A DNA stretch of 64,000 nucleotides, taken from Mycolicibacterium boenickei (GTDB lineage Bacteria > Actinomycetota > Actinomycetes > Mycobacteriales > Mycobacteriaceae). The DNA lies in assembly GCF_010731295.1 (NCBI RefSeq), contig NZ_AP022579.1, positions 4,340,001 to 4,404,000 of the forward strand, read 5' to 3'. Numbering within the stretch: position 1 is the stretch's first letter; every line of letters starts with the position of its first letter. The notes under the pieces were generated by a model that worked only from the letters and a program-made list of their open reading frames with translations, was not told the DNA's origin and made no database searches. The position numbers were made by a program, and so were the translations under genes. Below, piece by piece: positions 17,217 to 27,019 of this stretch.

Positions 17217-17441
17217 ATGACCACAACCGATGAGCGCCATGAGATCAGCCAGCTGGCCGAGAGCGGCGGATGGCTGCACCGTGACCTCGACCGGGTGGAC
17301 GTCTACCAGCGGGGCACGAACCGCATCAGGGTGGTGTGGCAGGGCCGGACTGCGCTGAGCGGGGCGACGCTGTACCAGGACGACATCATGACCACGTACA
17401 CCCGCGACCTGGCCACCCTGAACAACTGGCTCAAGCGCTGA
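17217..17441 (+). CDS. small conserved-type hypothetical protein
   Basis: 74 residues, soluble, no signal or TM segment. The sequence has a helix, then a predicted beta-strand region (DVYQRGTNRIRVVWQGRTAL) and a C-terminal amphipathic helix (TYTRDLATLNNWLKR). Not recognised. It lies 9 bases after the glycosidase stop with a -10-like hexamer at the expected leaderless position, so it can be expressed separately. Confidence 0.6.
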   Translation: MTTTDERHEISQLAESGGWLHRDLDRVDVYQRGTNRIRVVWQGRTALSGATLYQDDIMTTYTRDLATLNNWLKR

Positions 17442-17497
17442 GCCGCTGAACCTTACGACGGCCGGGCGGAAATTCGGTCGCTTCGGCGGGTGATGGT

Positions 17498-18739
17498 GTG
17501 GCACCGTCGGATTCCGTGACCGACAAAGCGGATTCCCCGGCAACGACCCTCACACTGCACACCGTCACCGACTCCGACTGGGCGGGCATGGCGCTGCTCG
17601 GCAACACCGCGTTCGGTGAGATCGGCCACCCCGATTCGATGTCGGCGTGGCAGAAGATGGTGCCCGCCGACGGCGGTGTGGTGATGCGTGCCGGCGACGA
17701 CGGGGACATCGTCGGGCAGTCGATCTACCTCGATCTCACCCTGACCGTCCCGGGCGGCGCGGTGCTGCCCGCGGCAGGAATCAGCTACGTGGCCGTCGCT
17801 CCCACCCATCGGCGGCGCGGGATCCTGCGTTCGATGTACACCGAGTTGCACCAGCGGATCGCCGATTCGCAGTATCCGATCGCCGCACTCACCGCGAGCG
17901 AAGGCGGCATCTACGGCCGGTTCGGCTACGGCCCCGCCACCACCGTGCAGCTGGTGACGATCGACCGCAGGTTCGCCCAGTTCCATGCCGCCGTCCCGGA
18001 CCCGGGCGGGGTGCGCCTGGTCAAACCCGCCGAGCATCGCGACACCTTCGCCGAGATCTACGACCGTTGGCGGCTGCGGACACCGGGCGGGCTGGCGTGC
18101 CCGACGGCGCTGTGGGACGACGTCCTCGCCGACCGGGAGAACACCCGGGAAGGCGGGTCCGAATTGTTCGCGTTCCTCCATCCCGACGGCTATGCGCTGT
18201 ACCGGGTGCACGGCGAGGAGTCCAGGACGCTGCGGGTACGTGAGGTGACCGCGGTGACCACCGATGCCTACATCGCACTGTGGCGGGCGCTGCTGGGCAT
18301 GGACCTGATGGAGAAGGTGAGTACCTGGACCTATCCGGGCGACCCGCTTCCTTACCTGTTGACCAATCCGCGGCTGGCCCGGGTGACTTCGAGCAGCGAC
18401 GACCTGTGGGTCCGGATCATGAACATCCCGGCTGCTCTGGAGGCCCGCCGGTATCAGGCCGACCTCGACGCCGTGCTGGACGTCGCCGACGGTTTCCGCG
18501 ATGACGGTGGACGCTTCGCCCTGCAGATCCGCGACGGCCGGGCCCGGTGTACTCCGACCGACGCTCCGGCGGACATCGAGCTCGGCCTCGACGTGCTGGG
18601 CAGCCTGTACCTGGGCAGCCACCGCCCCGAAGGGTTCGTCGCCGCAAACCGGTTGCGGGGCAAGGACTCAGAGGCGGTACGGCGGCTCGGTGCGGCCTTC
18701 GCGAGCGATGTTCCGGCCGAACTGGGCTACAGCTTCTGA
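17498..18739 (+). CDS. eis: Eis-family N-acetyltransferase
   Basis: 413 residues from GTG 17498 (a second GTG at 17516 is possible). Two GNAT regions and a C-terminal SCP2-like domain match Eis. The acetyl-CoA loop is [17 protein letters not shown]. The active-site Tyr is in [13 protein letters not shown]. The C-terminal residue is Phe (ELGYSF), whose carboxylate acts as catalytic base in Eis of M. tuberculosis, so the enzyme looks intact. Eis acetylates aminoglycosides at several amines and some protein lysines. The next gene (cinA) follows 35 bases later. Confidence 0.92.
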   Translation: MAPSDSVTDKADSPATTLTLHTVTDSDWAGMALLGNTAFGEIGHPDSMSAWQKMVPADGGVVMRAGDDGDIVGQSIYLDLTLTVPGGAVLPAAGISYVAVAPTHRRRGILRSMYTELHQRIADSQYPIAALTASEGGIYGRFGYGPATTVQLVTIDRRFAQFHAAVPDPGGVRLVKPAEHRDTFAEIYDRWRLRTPGGLACPTALWDDVLADRENTREGGSELFAFLHPDGYALYRVHGEESRTLRVREVTAVTTDAYIALWRALLGMDLMEKVSTWTYPGDPLPYLLTNPRLARVTSSSDDLWVRIMNIPAALEARRYQADLDAVLDVADGFRDDGGRFALQIRDGRARCTPTDAPADIELGLDVLGSLYLGSHRPEGFVAANRLRGKDSEAVRRLGAAFASDVPAELGYSF

Positions 18740-18761
18740 GCCTGGGTGAGAGCCCGCTGCG

Positions 18762-18767
18762 TAGTGT
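18762..18767 (+). promoter_or_regulatory. -10 hexamer TAGTGT, probable leaderless start of cinA
   Basis: TAGTGT ends seven bases before GTG 18775. No ribosome site is present, so a leaderless transcript is the simplest reading and supports the GTG start. Confidence 0.45.
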
Positions 18768-18774
18768 TCATCAG

Positions 18775-20043
18775 GTGAGCGCACGTGCAGGCATCGTCGT
18801 TACCGGAACCGAAGTACTCACCGGAAGGGTTCAGGACCGCAACGGTCCGTGGCTGGCCGACCAGCTCCTCGAGCTCGGGGTGGAGCTCGCGCACATAACC
18901 ATCTGCGGTGACCGTCCTCGTGACATCGCGGCGCAGTTGCAGTTCCTGGCTGCCGAGGGGGTGGACCTGATCGTGACCAGCGGCGGGCTCGGGCCGACCG
19001 CCGACGATCTCACCGTGGCGACGGTCGCCGAGTTCTGCGGTCGTGAACTCGTCCTCGACGAGGCCATGGAAGAGCGCATCGCGGCGATCCTGCGCAAGCT
19101 GATCGGCGAGCGGCCCGGCGTGGATTTCGATGCGGTCCGCGCCGCCAACCGCAAGCAGTCCATGGTGCCCGCCGGTGCCGAGGTGCTCGCGCCGGTCGGC
19201 ACCGCACCCGGCGTCGTCGTGGGCGGCAGCCCGACGGTCGTTGTGCTGCCGGGCCCGCCACGCGAGCTGCAGCCGATGTGGCACACCGCCGTCGCGACCG
19301 AGGCTGTGCAACAGGCCATTTCGGGCCGCACGCAGTACCGGCAGGAAATGGTGCGGATGTTCGGCCTCGCCGAATCCGGCCTGGCCGAGACCCTGCGGGA
19401 CGCCGAGAGCACGATCCCGGGTTTCGACGCCCTCGAGATCACCACCTGCCTGCGCCGCGGTGAACTCGAGATCGTCACCCGGTACGAGCCCGACTCGGCA
19501 GGCACGTATCAGGACCTGCTGACACTGCTGCGCGACCGGCACGGTGCCGCGCTGTACTCCGAGGACGGCACGACCGTGGACGAGCAGGTGGCCGGACTGC
19601 TGGCCGGGCACCGGATCGCCACCGCGGAATCCTGCACGGCCGGACTGCTGGCCGCGCGGCTGGCCGACATCCCGGGCTGCTCGGAATACTTCGCCGGAGG
19701 GGTGGTCAGCTACTCGAACGAGGCCAAAGCCGAACTGCTGAACGTGGATCCGCTTCTGATCACCGAGTACGGCGCGGTGTCCGAACAGGTGGTGGAATCC
19801 ATGGTTGCCGGTGCGCTGCATCATTTCGGGGCCGACACGGCGGTGGCCATCAGCGGTGTCGCGGGCCCGGATGGCGGCAGCCCGGAAAAGCCGGTCGGCA
19901 CGGTGTGTTTCGCGGTCCGGTCGGGATCGGCCGCGATCACCCGCACCCTGCGCCTGCCGGGCAATCGGTCCGACATCCGGGAACGGGCCACGACGGTGGC
20001 GATGCATCTGCTGCGCCGGGCCCTCACGGGATTCGGCGACTAG
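18775..20043 (+). CDS. cinA: CinA-like protein (molybdopterin-binding and nicotinamide-nucleotide amidase domains)
   Basis: 422 residues. The N-terminal MoCF/COG1058 domain (about 1-170) starts [19 protein letters not shown] and contains [11 protein letters not shown]. The C-terminal PncC domain (about 265-420) has [20 protein letters not shown] and [22 protein letters not shown] in parts ([11 protein letters not shown]). CinA proteins cleave pyridine-dinucleotide or deamidate nicotinamide mononucleotide; the mycobacterial one has been linked with drug tolerance. Length and domain order are normal. Confidence 0.93.
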   Translation: MSARAGIVVTGTEVLTGRVQDRNGPWLADQLLELGVELAHITICGDRPRDIAAQLQFLAAEGVDLIVTSGGLGPTADDLTVATVAEFCGRELVLDEAMEERIAAILRKLIGERPGVDFDAVRAANRKQSMVPAGAEVLAPVGTAPGVVVGGSPTVVVLPGPPRELQPMWHTAVATEAVQQAISGRTQYRQEMVRMFGLAESGLAETLRDAESTIPGFDALEITTCLRRGELEIVTRYEPDSAGTYQDLLTLLRDRHGAALYSEDGTTVDEQVAGLLAGHRIATAESCTAGLLAARLADIPGCSEYFAGGVVSYSNEAKAELLNVDPLLITEYGAVSEQVVESMVAGALHHFGADTAVAISGVAGPDGGSPEKPVGTVCFAVRSGSAAITRTLRLPGNRSDIRERATTVAMHLLRRALTGFGD

Positions 20044-20128
20044 GTCGGCGGCAAGTCAGGTCTCCCCATGGGCTGCACCACTATTCGCATTGATTAGACA
20101 TGCTCTAAATCTAGGACTCCAGTCAATA

Positions 20129-21529
20129 TCAAGCAGTAATCCTAGGTGTAAGTGCCTCGGGGGTTGGTGCCGAGGGCGCTGGGACTGCGCGGCCGCGTCG
20201 CCGGGACGCGCCGGTCGCCACCCGCCGCACGATCGCCGGATGCATCAACCGACTGGGCGGGTCAACCAGGTTCATCACCCGGAAGAATGCCTCGGTGACC
20301 ACGGGATCGTTCTCGGCCGCGGTGAGCACCCGCTCGGTGTACCAATTGGACAGCCGGACCGATACCGGTCGGTGCCCCGGAATCTGGGGCAGGGCCAGAT
20401 CGGCGCCGCAGGCCATCTGCCATGCAGTGTTGACGCATCCGGCAGCGGCCCGCAGGAATCGGCGACCGAGATCGTCGGCGCCCCGGGTCAGGCAGTCGCG
20501 CAGCGCCAGCGCCTCGAGCGCGGCTACCGACATGCCTTGCCCGTACACCGGGTTGAAGCTGCAGATCGCGTCGCCGAACACGAGCAGACCTTCGGGGAAG
20601 CGGGGCATGCGCTCGTAGCGTCGCCGCACACTCGCCGGGTAGCGGAAGGTCGCCACCGCCCCCAGCGGTTGGGCGGTGCGCAGGGCCGCGATGGTTTCGG
20701 CGGGGAACAGATCCTCGACGAAGGCGATCATCCCGTCCAGGTCGGCAGGCGGCTCCTGGCCGTTCATCCCCGCGGTGGTGAGCAGCCAGGTGTTGTCTTC
20801 ATAGGCGAACAGGGAACCGCCGCAGGGCCTTTCGGGAACCGCCCCGACGAGGGTGAGCCGGTCGCGGGGCGGGTTCTCGGTGAAGCGCATCAACTGGCTG
20901 GAATAGGCCACCTGCACCGCGATCCGGTCTTCGGCCGGACGTCCGAATCCGGCGCTCTCCAGAAACGCCGGTGTGCGTCCGGCGCGGCCCATCGCGTCGA
21001 CGATCAGATCGGCGGCGATCGCCTGCCCGGGACCACCGGAGCGAGGGGCCGCGAGGACGCTGGTCACGCGCCGGTGGTCATCCATCAGCAACTCGACCGC
21101 GTCGTGTCCGTCGAGGATGCGGACGTTGTCGATGGCGCGCACCCGGTCCCGGACATGTGCCTCCAGGAACGGTCTGCTGGCCAGATACGACTCGATCGGT
21201 CTGGACGGCTCCTGGTCGAGATTGAGCCGGTGGCCGCCGAACGTCAGCGAGATGAGGGAAAGATTCGCCGCGTCGAGCACCGTCGCACCGTCGGCGGCCA
21301 GTTCCTCGGGGAGCCCGGGAAACAGCTCGGCCAGGGCCTGTAGTCCGCCGCTGAGCAGTCCGTGCGCGTGCCGGCCCTGCGGGACGCCGCGCCGCTGGAC
21401 CGGGCCGTCGGGCAGTACGTCGCGCTCCACCAGCGTGACGGTGTCGAAGAATTCGGCCAGGGCCCGGGCGGCCAGAAGTCCGCCCATGCTCGCGCCGAGC
21501 ACCACTGCGTGTTTGCCGATCGTTGCCAT
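20129..21529 (-). CDS. FAD-dependent monooxygenase
   Basis: 466 residues from ATG 21529, with GGAGG nine bases before it. The dinucleotide motif is VVLGASMGGLLAARAL, followed by the acidic VERD. The second FAD motif GD is LLVFGDAICSFNPVYGQGMS. This is the aromatic/polyketide hydroxylase-type (PHBH fold) group often annotated as 2-polyprenyl-6-methoxyphenol hydroxylase-like. Substrate unknown. The C-terminus (about 440-466) is Pro/Ala/Arg-rich and probably flexible. It faces cinA convergently. Confidence 0.85.
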   Translation of the reverse strand: MATIGKHAVVLGASMGGLLAARALAEFFDTVTLVERDVLPDGPVQRRGVPQGRHAHGLLSGGLQALAELFPGLPEELAADGATVLDAANLSLISLTFGGHRLNLDQEPSRPIESYLASRPFLEAHVRDRVRAIDNVRILDGHDAVELLMDDHRRVTSVLAAPRSGGPGQAIAADLIVDAMGRAGRTPAFLESAGFGRPAEDRIAVQVAYSSQLMRFTENPPRDRLTLVGAVPERPCGGSLFAYEDNTWLLTTAGMNGQEPPADLDGMIAFVEDLFPAETIAALRTAQPLGAVATFRYPASVRRRYERMPRFPEGLLVFGDAICSFNPVYGQGMSVAALEALALRDCLTRGADDLGRRFLRAAAGCVNTAWQMACGADLALPQIPGHRPVSVRLSNWYTERVLTAAENDPVVTEAFFRVMNLVDPPSRLMHPAIVRRVATGASRRRGRAVPAPSAPTPEALTPRITA

Positions 21530-21620
21530 TGCCGACCTCCGGACCGCTGGCACATCGCCAGTTGTTCGAAGTATGGGAACGGGGCTGGGTCCGGGCCTAG
21601 AGTAGTGCGCTACTCGAACG

Positions 21621-22268
21621 TCACCGGGTCGCCGGTATCGATGCCAGTGCCTCCTCCACGCAGGCGGGCCAGGCACCCTCGTCGAGGACTGTGACCGCAC
21701 GCGCCCCATAGGCGCTCGAGATGACGACGTCGGGCCGCAAGCTCGCCAGCACATGCAGGCTGTCGGCCATGGCTCCGGCATCGCCGATGCCGGGAATCAC
21801 GAACGTCGACCATCGGCCGTCGGCGGCGACGAACATGGTGTCCCCGGTGAACAGGTACCGGCCCTGGGCGCCGTCGACCAGGTAGCTCGTGCTGCCGGGG
21901 GTGTGCCCGGGGGTGGGGATCACCTCGACGCCGCGGTCATCGACGTGGCGGGACGACAGCGGTACGTCGATCGGGCGGTGCCGGCCGATCGTCTCGCGCT
22001 CGGCATCGGGCGCATGTAACCGGGAACCGAACCGCTCGGCGATCCGGGCCAGCATCGGGCCTGCCTCGTCCTGGTGCGACAGATATTGATCGTCGACGCC
22101 GCCGAGGGAATCCAGCGTGGCGAAGTCCGCATCTCCGGCCGGGCAGTAGAACAGCGCGTTGTGCCCGCCGGACGTCCACAGGTAGGAGTGTGTGGTCAAA
22201 CCGGGAAACGGTGTGTCGGTACGGGTTTCCCACAGGTCGGACCGGATCCGGGTCATCGAGTTCGTCAT
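21621..22268 (-). CDS. metallo-beta-lactamase-fold protein with atypical metal site
   Basis: 215 residues from ATG 22268 (22292 is an alternative). GHTPGST and FTGDT, two MBL metal motifs, are present. The usual HxHxDH is replaced by LSHQDEAG, so the first metal site is altered while H and D/E remain. Such MBL-fold variants are widespread and mostly uncharacterised. It is probably co-oriented with, and downstream of, the alpha/beta hydrolase gene, but a palindrome separates them. Confidence 0.75.
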   Translation of the reverse strand: MTNSMTRIRSDLWETRTDTPFPGLTTHSYLWTSGGHNALFYCPAGDADFATLDSLGGVDDQYLSHQDEAGPMLARIAERFGSRLHAPDAERETIGRHRPIDVPLSSRHVDDRGVEVIPTPGHTPGSTSYLVDGAQGRYLFTGDTMFVAADGRWSTFVIPGIGDAGAMADSLHVLASLRPDVVISSAYGARAVTVLDEGAWPACVEEALASIPATR

Positions 22269-22283
22269 GACGACAGCCTCGAC

Positions 22284-22301
22284 CCTCAACAATGGTTGAG
22301 G
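22284..22301. promoter_or_regulatory. 18-bp palindrome upstream of MBL gene
   Basis: CCTCAAC-aatg-GTTGAGG is a perfect inverted repeat 16 bp before the ATG at 22268, between the hydrolase stop and the MBL start. It could be an operator or a short terminator; no T-run follows, so an operator is preferred. Its TCAAC/GTTGA core resembles the two sites at 60308 and 60364. Confidence 0.5.
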
Positions 22302-22318
22302 TCAACCCCCGGTCCGGC

Positions 22319-23233
22319 TCAGTCCGTCTTCGCCTTGTCCCACGTCGAGATCATGGTCCCCATGATCTCCTCCACGCAGCCCAGCCCACCGAGGTGACTC
22401 TCATAGGGCAGCTCGGTCATCACCGCGTCGGGCAGGCGGGAGACGACATGCTGACCATGGGCGAACGGCACGATGTGGTCGTGGTCGCCGTGCCACCAGT
22501 GCACCGGGACCTTGACCTCGTCGAGCCGGAAGCCCCAGTCCCGCTCGAACACCACGATGTCGTAGAACGGGGCGGCCAGTTGCTTGCGGCTGCCGTTGAG
22601 CAGGTCGTCGAGGAACATGGCCTTGAACTCGGGGCGGCCGAGCATGCGCCGGTCGCCTTCGGGGGAGATCCTGGCGTAGATCTCCAGAGCCGGCGAGGCC
22701 ACGGGACGGATCAGCCGGATCAGTCCGGAGGCGGCCAATCGGATCGGTGCGCCTGCCACCTCGAGGATCGGGGCGACCGCCGCGCCGAGCTGCATCAGCG
22801 GACTGCTGATCGCATCGGGGCCGATCATCGGGGCCACCCCGCCGAGCACCCCGGCCGCCACCACCCGGTCGGGCATGGCGGCCGCGGTGGCCAGGGTGTA
22901 GGGCCCGCCACCGGACAACCCGATGACGGCCATCGTGTCGATGCCAAGCGTGTCGGCGATGGTCCGCAGATCGTCGCCGAAATCCAGCACCCGGTCGTAC
23001 TGATGCGGAGTGGAGGACCCGATGCCGGGGCGGTCCACCCCGATCAGCCGGATGTGATTCCGCTCGGCGTAGATCCGGGCCTCGGTCGGGATCTGCCTGC
23101 GGGCACCCGGGGTGCCGTGCAGCCAGAAGACCGCGCGGCCCTGCGGATCACCGAACTCGGCGAACCCGAGCTGCCTGCCGTCGCCCACGGCGACATTGCC
23201 CTCCAGTTTGGGGCGATCGATCGGGATGACCAT
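22319..23233 (-). CDS. alpha/beta hydrolase
   Basis: 304 residues. The oxyanion/HG motif is FWLHGTPGARR, the nucleophile elbow GLSGGGP (Ser), and the acid and His are in HGDHDHIVPF and YESHLGG. VDRPGIGSS is a usual fold mark. Substrate unknown; esterase or epoxide hydrolase-like. The start ATG 23233 precedes a GKSX-free N-terminus, with GCGAGG nearby upstream. Confidence 0.85.
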   Translation of the reverse strand: MVIPIDRPKLEGNVAVGDGRQLGFAEFGDPQGRAVFWLHGTPGARRQIPTEARIYAERNHIRLIGVDRPGIGSSTPHQYDRVLDFGDDLRTIADTLGIDTMAVIGLSGGGPYTLATAAAMPDRVVAAGVLGGVAPMIGPDAISSPLMQLGAAVAPILEVAGAPIRLAASGLIRLIRPVASPALEIYARISPEGDRRMLGRPEFKAMFLDDLLNGSRKQLAAPFYDIVVFERDWGFRLDEVKVPVHWWHGDHDHIVPFAHGQHVVSRLPDAVMTELPYESHLGGLGCVEEIMGTMISTWDKAKTD

Positions 23234-23265
23234 GTTCGTGTGCCTCGCCTGGCCGGGGTCTGCGA

Positions 23266-24159
23266 CTAGCCCGCGACGGAGGCGTCGTAGATGGACTGGA
23301 TAGACTTGTCCAACGTGGCGTTGAACTCGTCGTCGCTCTGCTGTGCCGAAAGCCCTTCGGTCAGCGCGCGGCTGAAGCTGGCGATCACGCCGGTGTTGGC
23401 GGCCAGCAGCTTGTTGGCCTCGTCGCGCGAGTAGCCGCCGGACAGCGCCACGACTCGCATCACCTTGGGGTGCTCGACCAGCGACTGGTAGTGGTTGGCC
23501 ACAGTCGGCAGGGTCAGCTTCAGCATCACCTTCTGATCGGCGGGCAGCGCGTCGAGGTTCTTGGTGATCTCGTCGCGCAGCAGGTCCTCGGCCTCGGCCT
23601 TGTCGGAGATCGAGATGGTGACCTCGGGCTCGATGATCGGGATCAGCCCGTGCGACAGGACCTGCTTGGCCACCTCGAACTGCTGGGCGACCACGGCGGC
23701 GATGCCGTCGGCGTTGGCCGCACCGATCACCGAACGCTCCTTGGTGCCGAAGATGCCGTTCTTCGCTGCGCGGGCCAGCAGCTCGTCCAGGCCGGGCATC
23801 GGCTTCATCACCTGCACGCCGTCGGCGGCATCGGCCAGGCCCTTGTCGATCTTGAGCAGCGGAACCACGCCCTTGTCCTCCCAGAGGTAGGTCGCGGTGG
23901 GCTTGCCGTCGATGGTGCGGTCCATGGTCTGCTCGAACAGGATCGCTGCCAGCACGCGCTCCCCGGTGAACACCGGCGAGGTGATGATGCGCGAGCGCAT
24001 CTGGTGGATCAGGTCGAACATCTCCTCTTCGGAGGAGTAGGCGCTCTCCTCGACCCCGTAGAGACGCAGGGCCTTGGGGGTCGACCCACCGCTCTGGTCG
24101 AGCGCGGCGATGAAGCCCTTGCCCGTGGTCATCTTGTCGGCCTGCTGCTGGTTCACCAT
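23266..24159 (-). CDS. fructose-bisphosphate aldolase, class I
   Basis: 297 residues. The Schiff-base class fold shows [13 protein letters not shown] near the start, [16 protein letters not shown] and MLKLTLPT with the reactive Lys, then [15 protein letters not shown] at the phosphate site. It is metal independent, unlike the class II FBA of mycobacteria. Cleaves or condenses fructose-1,6-bisphosphate in glycolysis/gluconeogenesis. The chosen ATG (24159) has GGAG upstream; an earlier start would add 20 residues absent from the family. Confidence 0.9.
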   Translation of the reverse strand: MVNQQQADKMTTGKGFIAALDQSGGSTPKALRLYGVEESAYSSEEEMFDLIHQMRSRIITSPVFTGERVLAAILFEQTMDRTIDGKPTATYLWEDKGVVPLLKIDKGLADAADGVQVMKPMPGLDELLARAAKNGIFGTKERSVIGAANADGIAAVVAQQFEVAKQVLSHGLIPIIEPEVTISISDKAEAEDLLRDEITKNLDALPADQKVMLKLTLPTVANHYQSLVEHPKVMRVVALSGGYSRDEANKLLAANTGVIASFSRALTEGLSAQQSDDEFNATLDKSIQSIYDASVAG

Positions 24160-24252
24160 GAGGTTGTCCACTCCTTTGAAGACGGCGTCCTGCTGTTTCT
24201 GCTGTGAGGCGCACACCACAGTGGCGCACAGTTCGACTCAGAGGATATGCGG

Positions 24253-25728
24253 CTACGTCCCGGCGGTAGCGGCCACCCATCGGGGCGGGGTTCGGGCAGC
24301 CCACGGGGCGGCCTGTTCGAGCTGACCGGCCAGGCTGAGCAGGACCGATTCGTCGGGAGCCATCAGCTGTACCCCGATCGGCAGGCCATCGGAGGTCTGC
24401 CCCAGGGGCAGTGAAATCGCAGCCCAACCGGTCACGTTGGCCAGGGCCGTCCAGCCGGTGGTGGCGAACTCGACGTCGAAGAAGGCCCGAGTGGTGCCCC
24501 GGGGCTGGTTCAACAGTCCGTACGGCGGCGGACCGGTCAGCAGCGTCGGCACCAGCAGCACATCATGACCTGCCATCTCCGCGGCGAACCGCCGCGTCTG
24601 GGCATGGATGTCCGAGATGGCCTTCGCATAGGCAAGGCCGGTCGTGGTGAAGCCCTCCCGGATCATCACCCAGCTGCTCGGCTCGAACTCGTCCTCGCGG
24701 GGTTCCCGGCCCAGATGCTGCCGGGCCAGCTCGTGCAACTCCGCGTTGCTGACGGTGTGCAGCACCGCGATGGCGTCGGCGACGACGTCCGGATCGATCG
24801 TGGGCGCGCCGGGTGTGAGGTGGTGGCCGAGGCTTTCCAGCAGCCGCCCGGCGGCCTCGACCGCCGACACCACCTCGGGGTCGATCCGGTCGGTGGGAAA
24901 CGGCGACGAGGTGGCGATCAGGATGCGTTGTGCCGTCGGGGTCTGCGCGGCCGCTTCCAGGAAGGACACGGCCGGGACGGCGGCGCTGTATGGATCACCG
25001 GGTGCGGTGCCGGCGATGACGTCCAGGAGGGCCGCACTGTCGCACACCGTCCGGGTCAGCGCGTGATTGTTCACCAGTCCCTCGAGTCCGTGGCCGCCGT
25101 CGGGGGCGAAGGAGGCCCGCCCGCGCCGTGGTTTGAGGCCGACCACGCCGCAACATGAGGCAGGCACGCGGATGGAGCCCGTGCCGTCCCCACCCGAGGC
25201 CCCGGGCACCACACCGGCGGCGACGGCTGCCGCCGAGCCACCGCTGGATCCACCGGGGGTGCGGGTCGGGGACCACGGGTTCACCGTGGGGCCGTACAGC
25301 GTCGGCTCGGTGGTGCAGTGATTGCCCCATTCCGGGGTGTTGGTCTTCCCGAACACGACGAGGCCCGCGTCGAGGTAGCGGTTCACCGTCCACGCGGTGT
25401 CGGTTGCGACATGGTCTCGCAGCGCGCAGGAGCCCATCGATTCGCGAGCACCCGCCAGGGCCGCACCGAGATCTTTGAGCAGGAACGGCACGCCGGCCAG
25501 CGGTCCGGTCCGCTCGCTGCGCAGCGCACCGGACTTGTCGAGGGCTGCGGCCTGGGCCCGGCCCCGCTCGAACAGGTCGGTGATCACGGCGTTGAGACCA
25601 CGGGTCGCTTCCACCCGGATGATCGCCGCGTCGAGTAGTTCGACGGCGGTCAGCTCACCGGCGGCGGCCAGCGCCGCCTGCCCGATCCCGTCGGTGCGGG
25701 CGAGTTCGAATGCCGACGACGAATCCAT
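24253..25728 (-). CDS. amidase (amidase-signature family)
   Basis: 491 residues. The Ser-cisSer-Lys triad is intact: Lys in PFLLKDLGA, Ser in TPGGSSGGSAAAVAAG and nucleophile Ser in GDGTGSIRVPAS. The usual GTD is GGDGT here, a minor variant. Hydrolyses a primary or aryl amide; substrate not predictable. The gene follows the two-TM protein by six bases and is probably co-transcribed with it. Confidence 0.9.
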   Translation of the reverse strand: MDSSSAFELARTDGIGQAALAAAGELTAVELLDAAIIRVEATRGLNAVITDLFERGRAQAAALDKSGALRSERTGPLAGVPFLLKDLGAALAGARESMGSCALRDHVATDTAWTVNRYLDAGLVVFGKTNTPEWGNHCTTEPTLYGPTVNPWSPTRTPGGSSGGSAAAVAAGVVPGASGGDGTGSIRVPASCCGVVGLKPRRGRASFAPDGGHGLEGLVNNHALTRTVCDSAALLDVIAGTAPGDPYSAAVPAVSFLEAAAQTPTAQRILIATSSPFPTDRIDPEVVSAVEAAGRLLESLGHHLTPGAPTIDPDVVADAIAVLHTVSNAELHELARQHLGREPREDEFEPSSWVMIREGFTTTGLAYAKAISDIHAQTRRFAAEMAGHDVLLVPTLLTGPPPYGLLNQPRGTTRAFFDVEFATTGWTALANVTGWAAISLPLGQTSDGLPIGVQLMAPDESVLLSLAGQLEQAAPWAARTPPRWVAATAGT

Positions 25729-25734
25729 GACACA

Positions 25735-25956
25735 TCACTCCGGGCGATCGATGGTGGTATCGGTGGGCGCACTGACGCGGGTCAACTCGAGCGCGATGAG
25801 AACCTCGACCCCGGTGATGACCAGACCGGCGAAATACATCCATTTGAGGGTCGGATCCGGTTGCGCGGCAAAGTAAACGATGAGGAAGATCGGTCCGACG
25901 ATCCCGACCACGAACACCATGGCCTGGATCCGGATGTATCGCCAGAATGTGGACAT
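25735..25956 (-). CDS. small two-TM membrane protein
   Basis: 73 residues from ATG 25956, preceded by GGGAG. TM1 spans about 10-30 (AMVFVVGIVGPIFLIVYF) and TM2 about 39-57 (WMYFAGLVITGVEVLIALEL). The acidic tail ends DRPE. Not recognised. It lies six bases upstream of the amidase gene, so it may assist it or be an unrelated co-transcript. Confidence 0.7.
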   Translation of the reverse strand: MSTFWRYIRIQAMVFVVGIVGPIFLIVYFAAQPDPTLKWMYFAGLVITGVEVLIALELTRVSAPTDTTIDRPE

Positions 25957-25999
25957 CGATCTCCCGCCGCGTGTCCGATGAGCGGCCAGCTTAACGCGG

Positions 26000-26629
26000 T
26001 TATCGCGGTGCGACGACGACCGGCGTGGACAGGATCTCCCGGTACTCGACCATCGGTTCGCGCTTGAGCACCGAACTGCCCGAGGTGACGAGCAGCTCGG
26101 TCGGTGAGACCGCGTAGTTGACCTGGTAGTTGCGCGCGACGAAGCGGCGCCCCGGCGTGATGTCGGCCGACGCCGCCAGGGCGGCCTTGTCGGACAGTCG
26201 GACACCGTGGTACTCCAGCCGGCCGGTGCGGTCCAGGCAGATCACCACCAGTGATGCGTCGGTGCGGCCGATGGCCCTGGCGGTCTGGGTGTCACGGCAC
26301 CGTGCTGCCGAATCGACGAAGCCGGAGCCGTCGGAGGCGAACGCCGCGGCGGCCGGAGCGGTGGCCCGCGCGGCGAAGCTGCGCTGCAGCGGCCGGTTCG
26401 GTTTCACCTCATACATCCTGGCGCCGACGGCATACACCGACTCCTTGGCGGAGAACTTGGAGGCGAGCGTGGTGAGGATGACGAATGCGGTGAGCATGGA
26501 GCTGACGACGGCCGCGGCCGCCACTCCGATGCCGACGGGCAGCCAGCGTCGTTCCGGTGCCTTGCGATGCCGCCCACGACGTACCGGTGGATATGGCGGA
26601 TGCGGTGTGGGGACGAGGCAGGTGACCAA
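26000..26629 (-). CDS. membrane-anchored hypothetical protein
   Basis: 209 residues from TTG 26629, five bases after GGGAG; an in-frame ATG at 26698 without a ribosome site would add 23 residues. A basic, Pro-rich N-terminus (PPYPPVRRGRHRK) precedes one TM segment at about 35-60 (IGVAAAAVVSSMLTAFVILTT). The remainder is extracytoplasmic, with two Cys (AARCRDTQTAR, VVICLDRTG) that may form a disulfide. Family not recognised. The gene is divergent from the sulfur operon. Confidence 0.6.
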   Translation of the reverse strand: MVTCLVPTPHPPYPPVRRGRHRKAPERRWLPVGIGVAAAAVVSSMLTAFVILTTLASKFSAKESVYAVGARMYEVKPNRPLQRSFAARATAPAAAAFASDGSGFVDSAARCRDTQTARAIGRTDASLVVICLDRTGRLEYHGVRLSDKAALAASADITPGRRFVARNYQVNYAVSPTELLVTSGSSVLKREPMVEYREILSTPVVVAPR

Positions 26630-27019
26630 GCTTGCTCCCGGGGAACGGCGGTGTGTTGGGGCGTGGCAGAGGCGACGGGTGCGCTGACGCGAGCTCATAT
26701 TCTGCACGACGAGGCTGGGCGCTGGGGGCGACACCCGGGAATTCGCCGAAACCCGCTTCGGTGCCGGACGGTGGCGCAGATGCTCTGAAATTAGCTCGGC
26801 AACAGTCAGATTCGGGCTCGGCGACCGGGCGGAAGCCAGTACGCCGCAGGCAGAAGCGATTTGGGTGATCCGTTCGGCCCGCGGTCGGCAACGTCGATTG
26901 GGTGCCGCGAGCACCGGTCGCCATTCCCGTCACGCCGATTCAAACCGGTAACCCACGAGACGAACCTCGTTAGCGTCGAATTTCCGATGCAAGCAGCCGC
27001 TTTCGAGGGGAGCGTGGCT
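26630..27019. other. Non-coding region ahead of the sulfur operon
   Basis: This 390-base stretch separates the divergent membrane protein and the TauD operon. It has a candidate -10 TAGCGT at 26971-26976, giving a leader of about 37 bases, and a ribosome site GAGGGGAGC before ATG 27020. I see no riboswitch-like structure or further gene. Confidence 0.4.

Noticed and set aside
14868..17543. Very long open frame (about 890 codons) on the minus strand opposite the GH2 gene
   Set aside because: It mirrors the third-position GC bias of the glycosidase gene; its translation is Val/Gly/Arg/His-rich with no domain, whereas the plus strand shows GH2 motifs.
20094..20108. Inverted repeat TTAGA-catgc-TCTAA between cinA and the FAD monooxygenase
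   Set aside because: It lies downstream of both genes and is too short and AT-rich to be a convincing terminator; no promoter is close, so an operator is unlikely.
21600..21615. GAGTAG-tgcg-CTACTC just past the MBL gene stop
   Set aside because: It could be a weak terminator or operator of the FAD monooxygenase, but arms are short and nothing separates these options.
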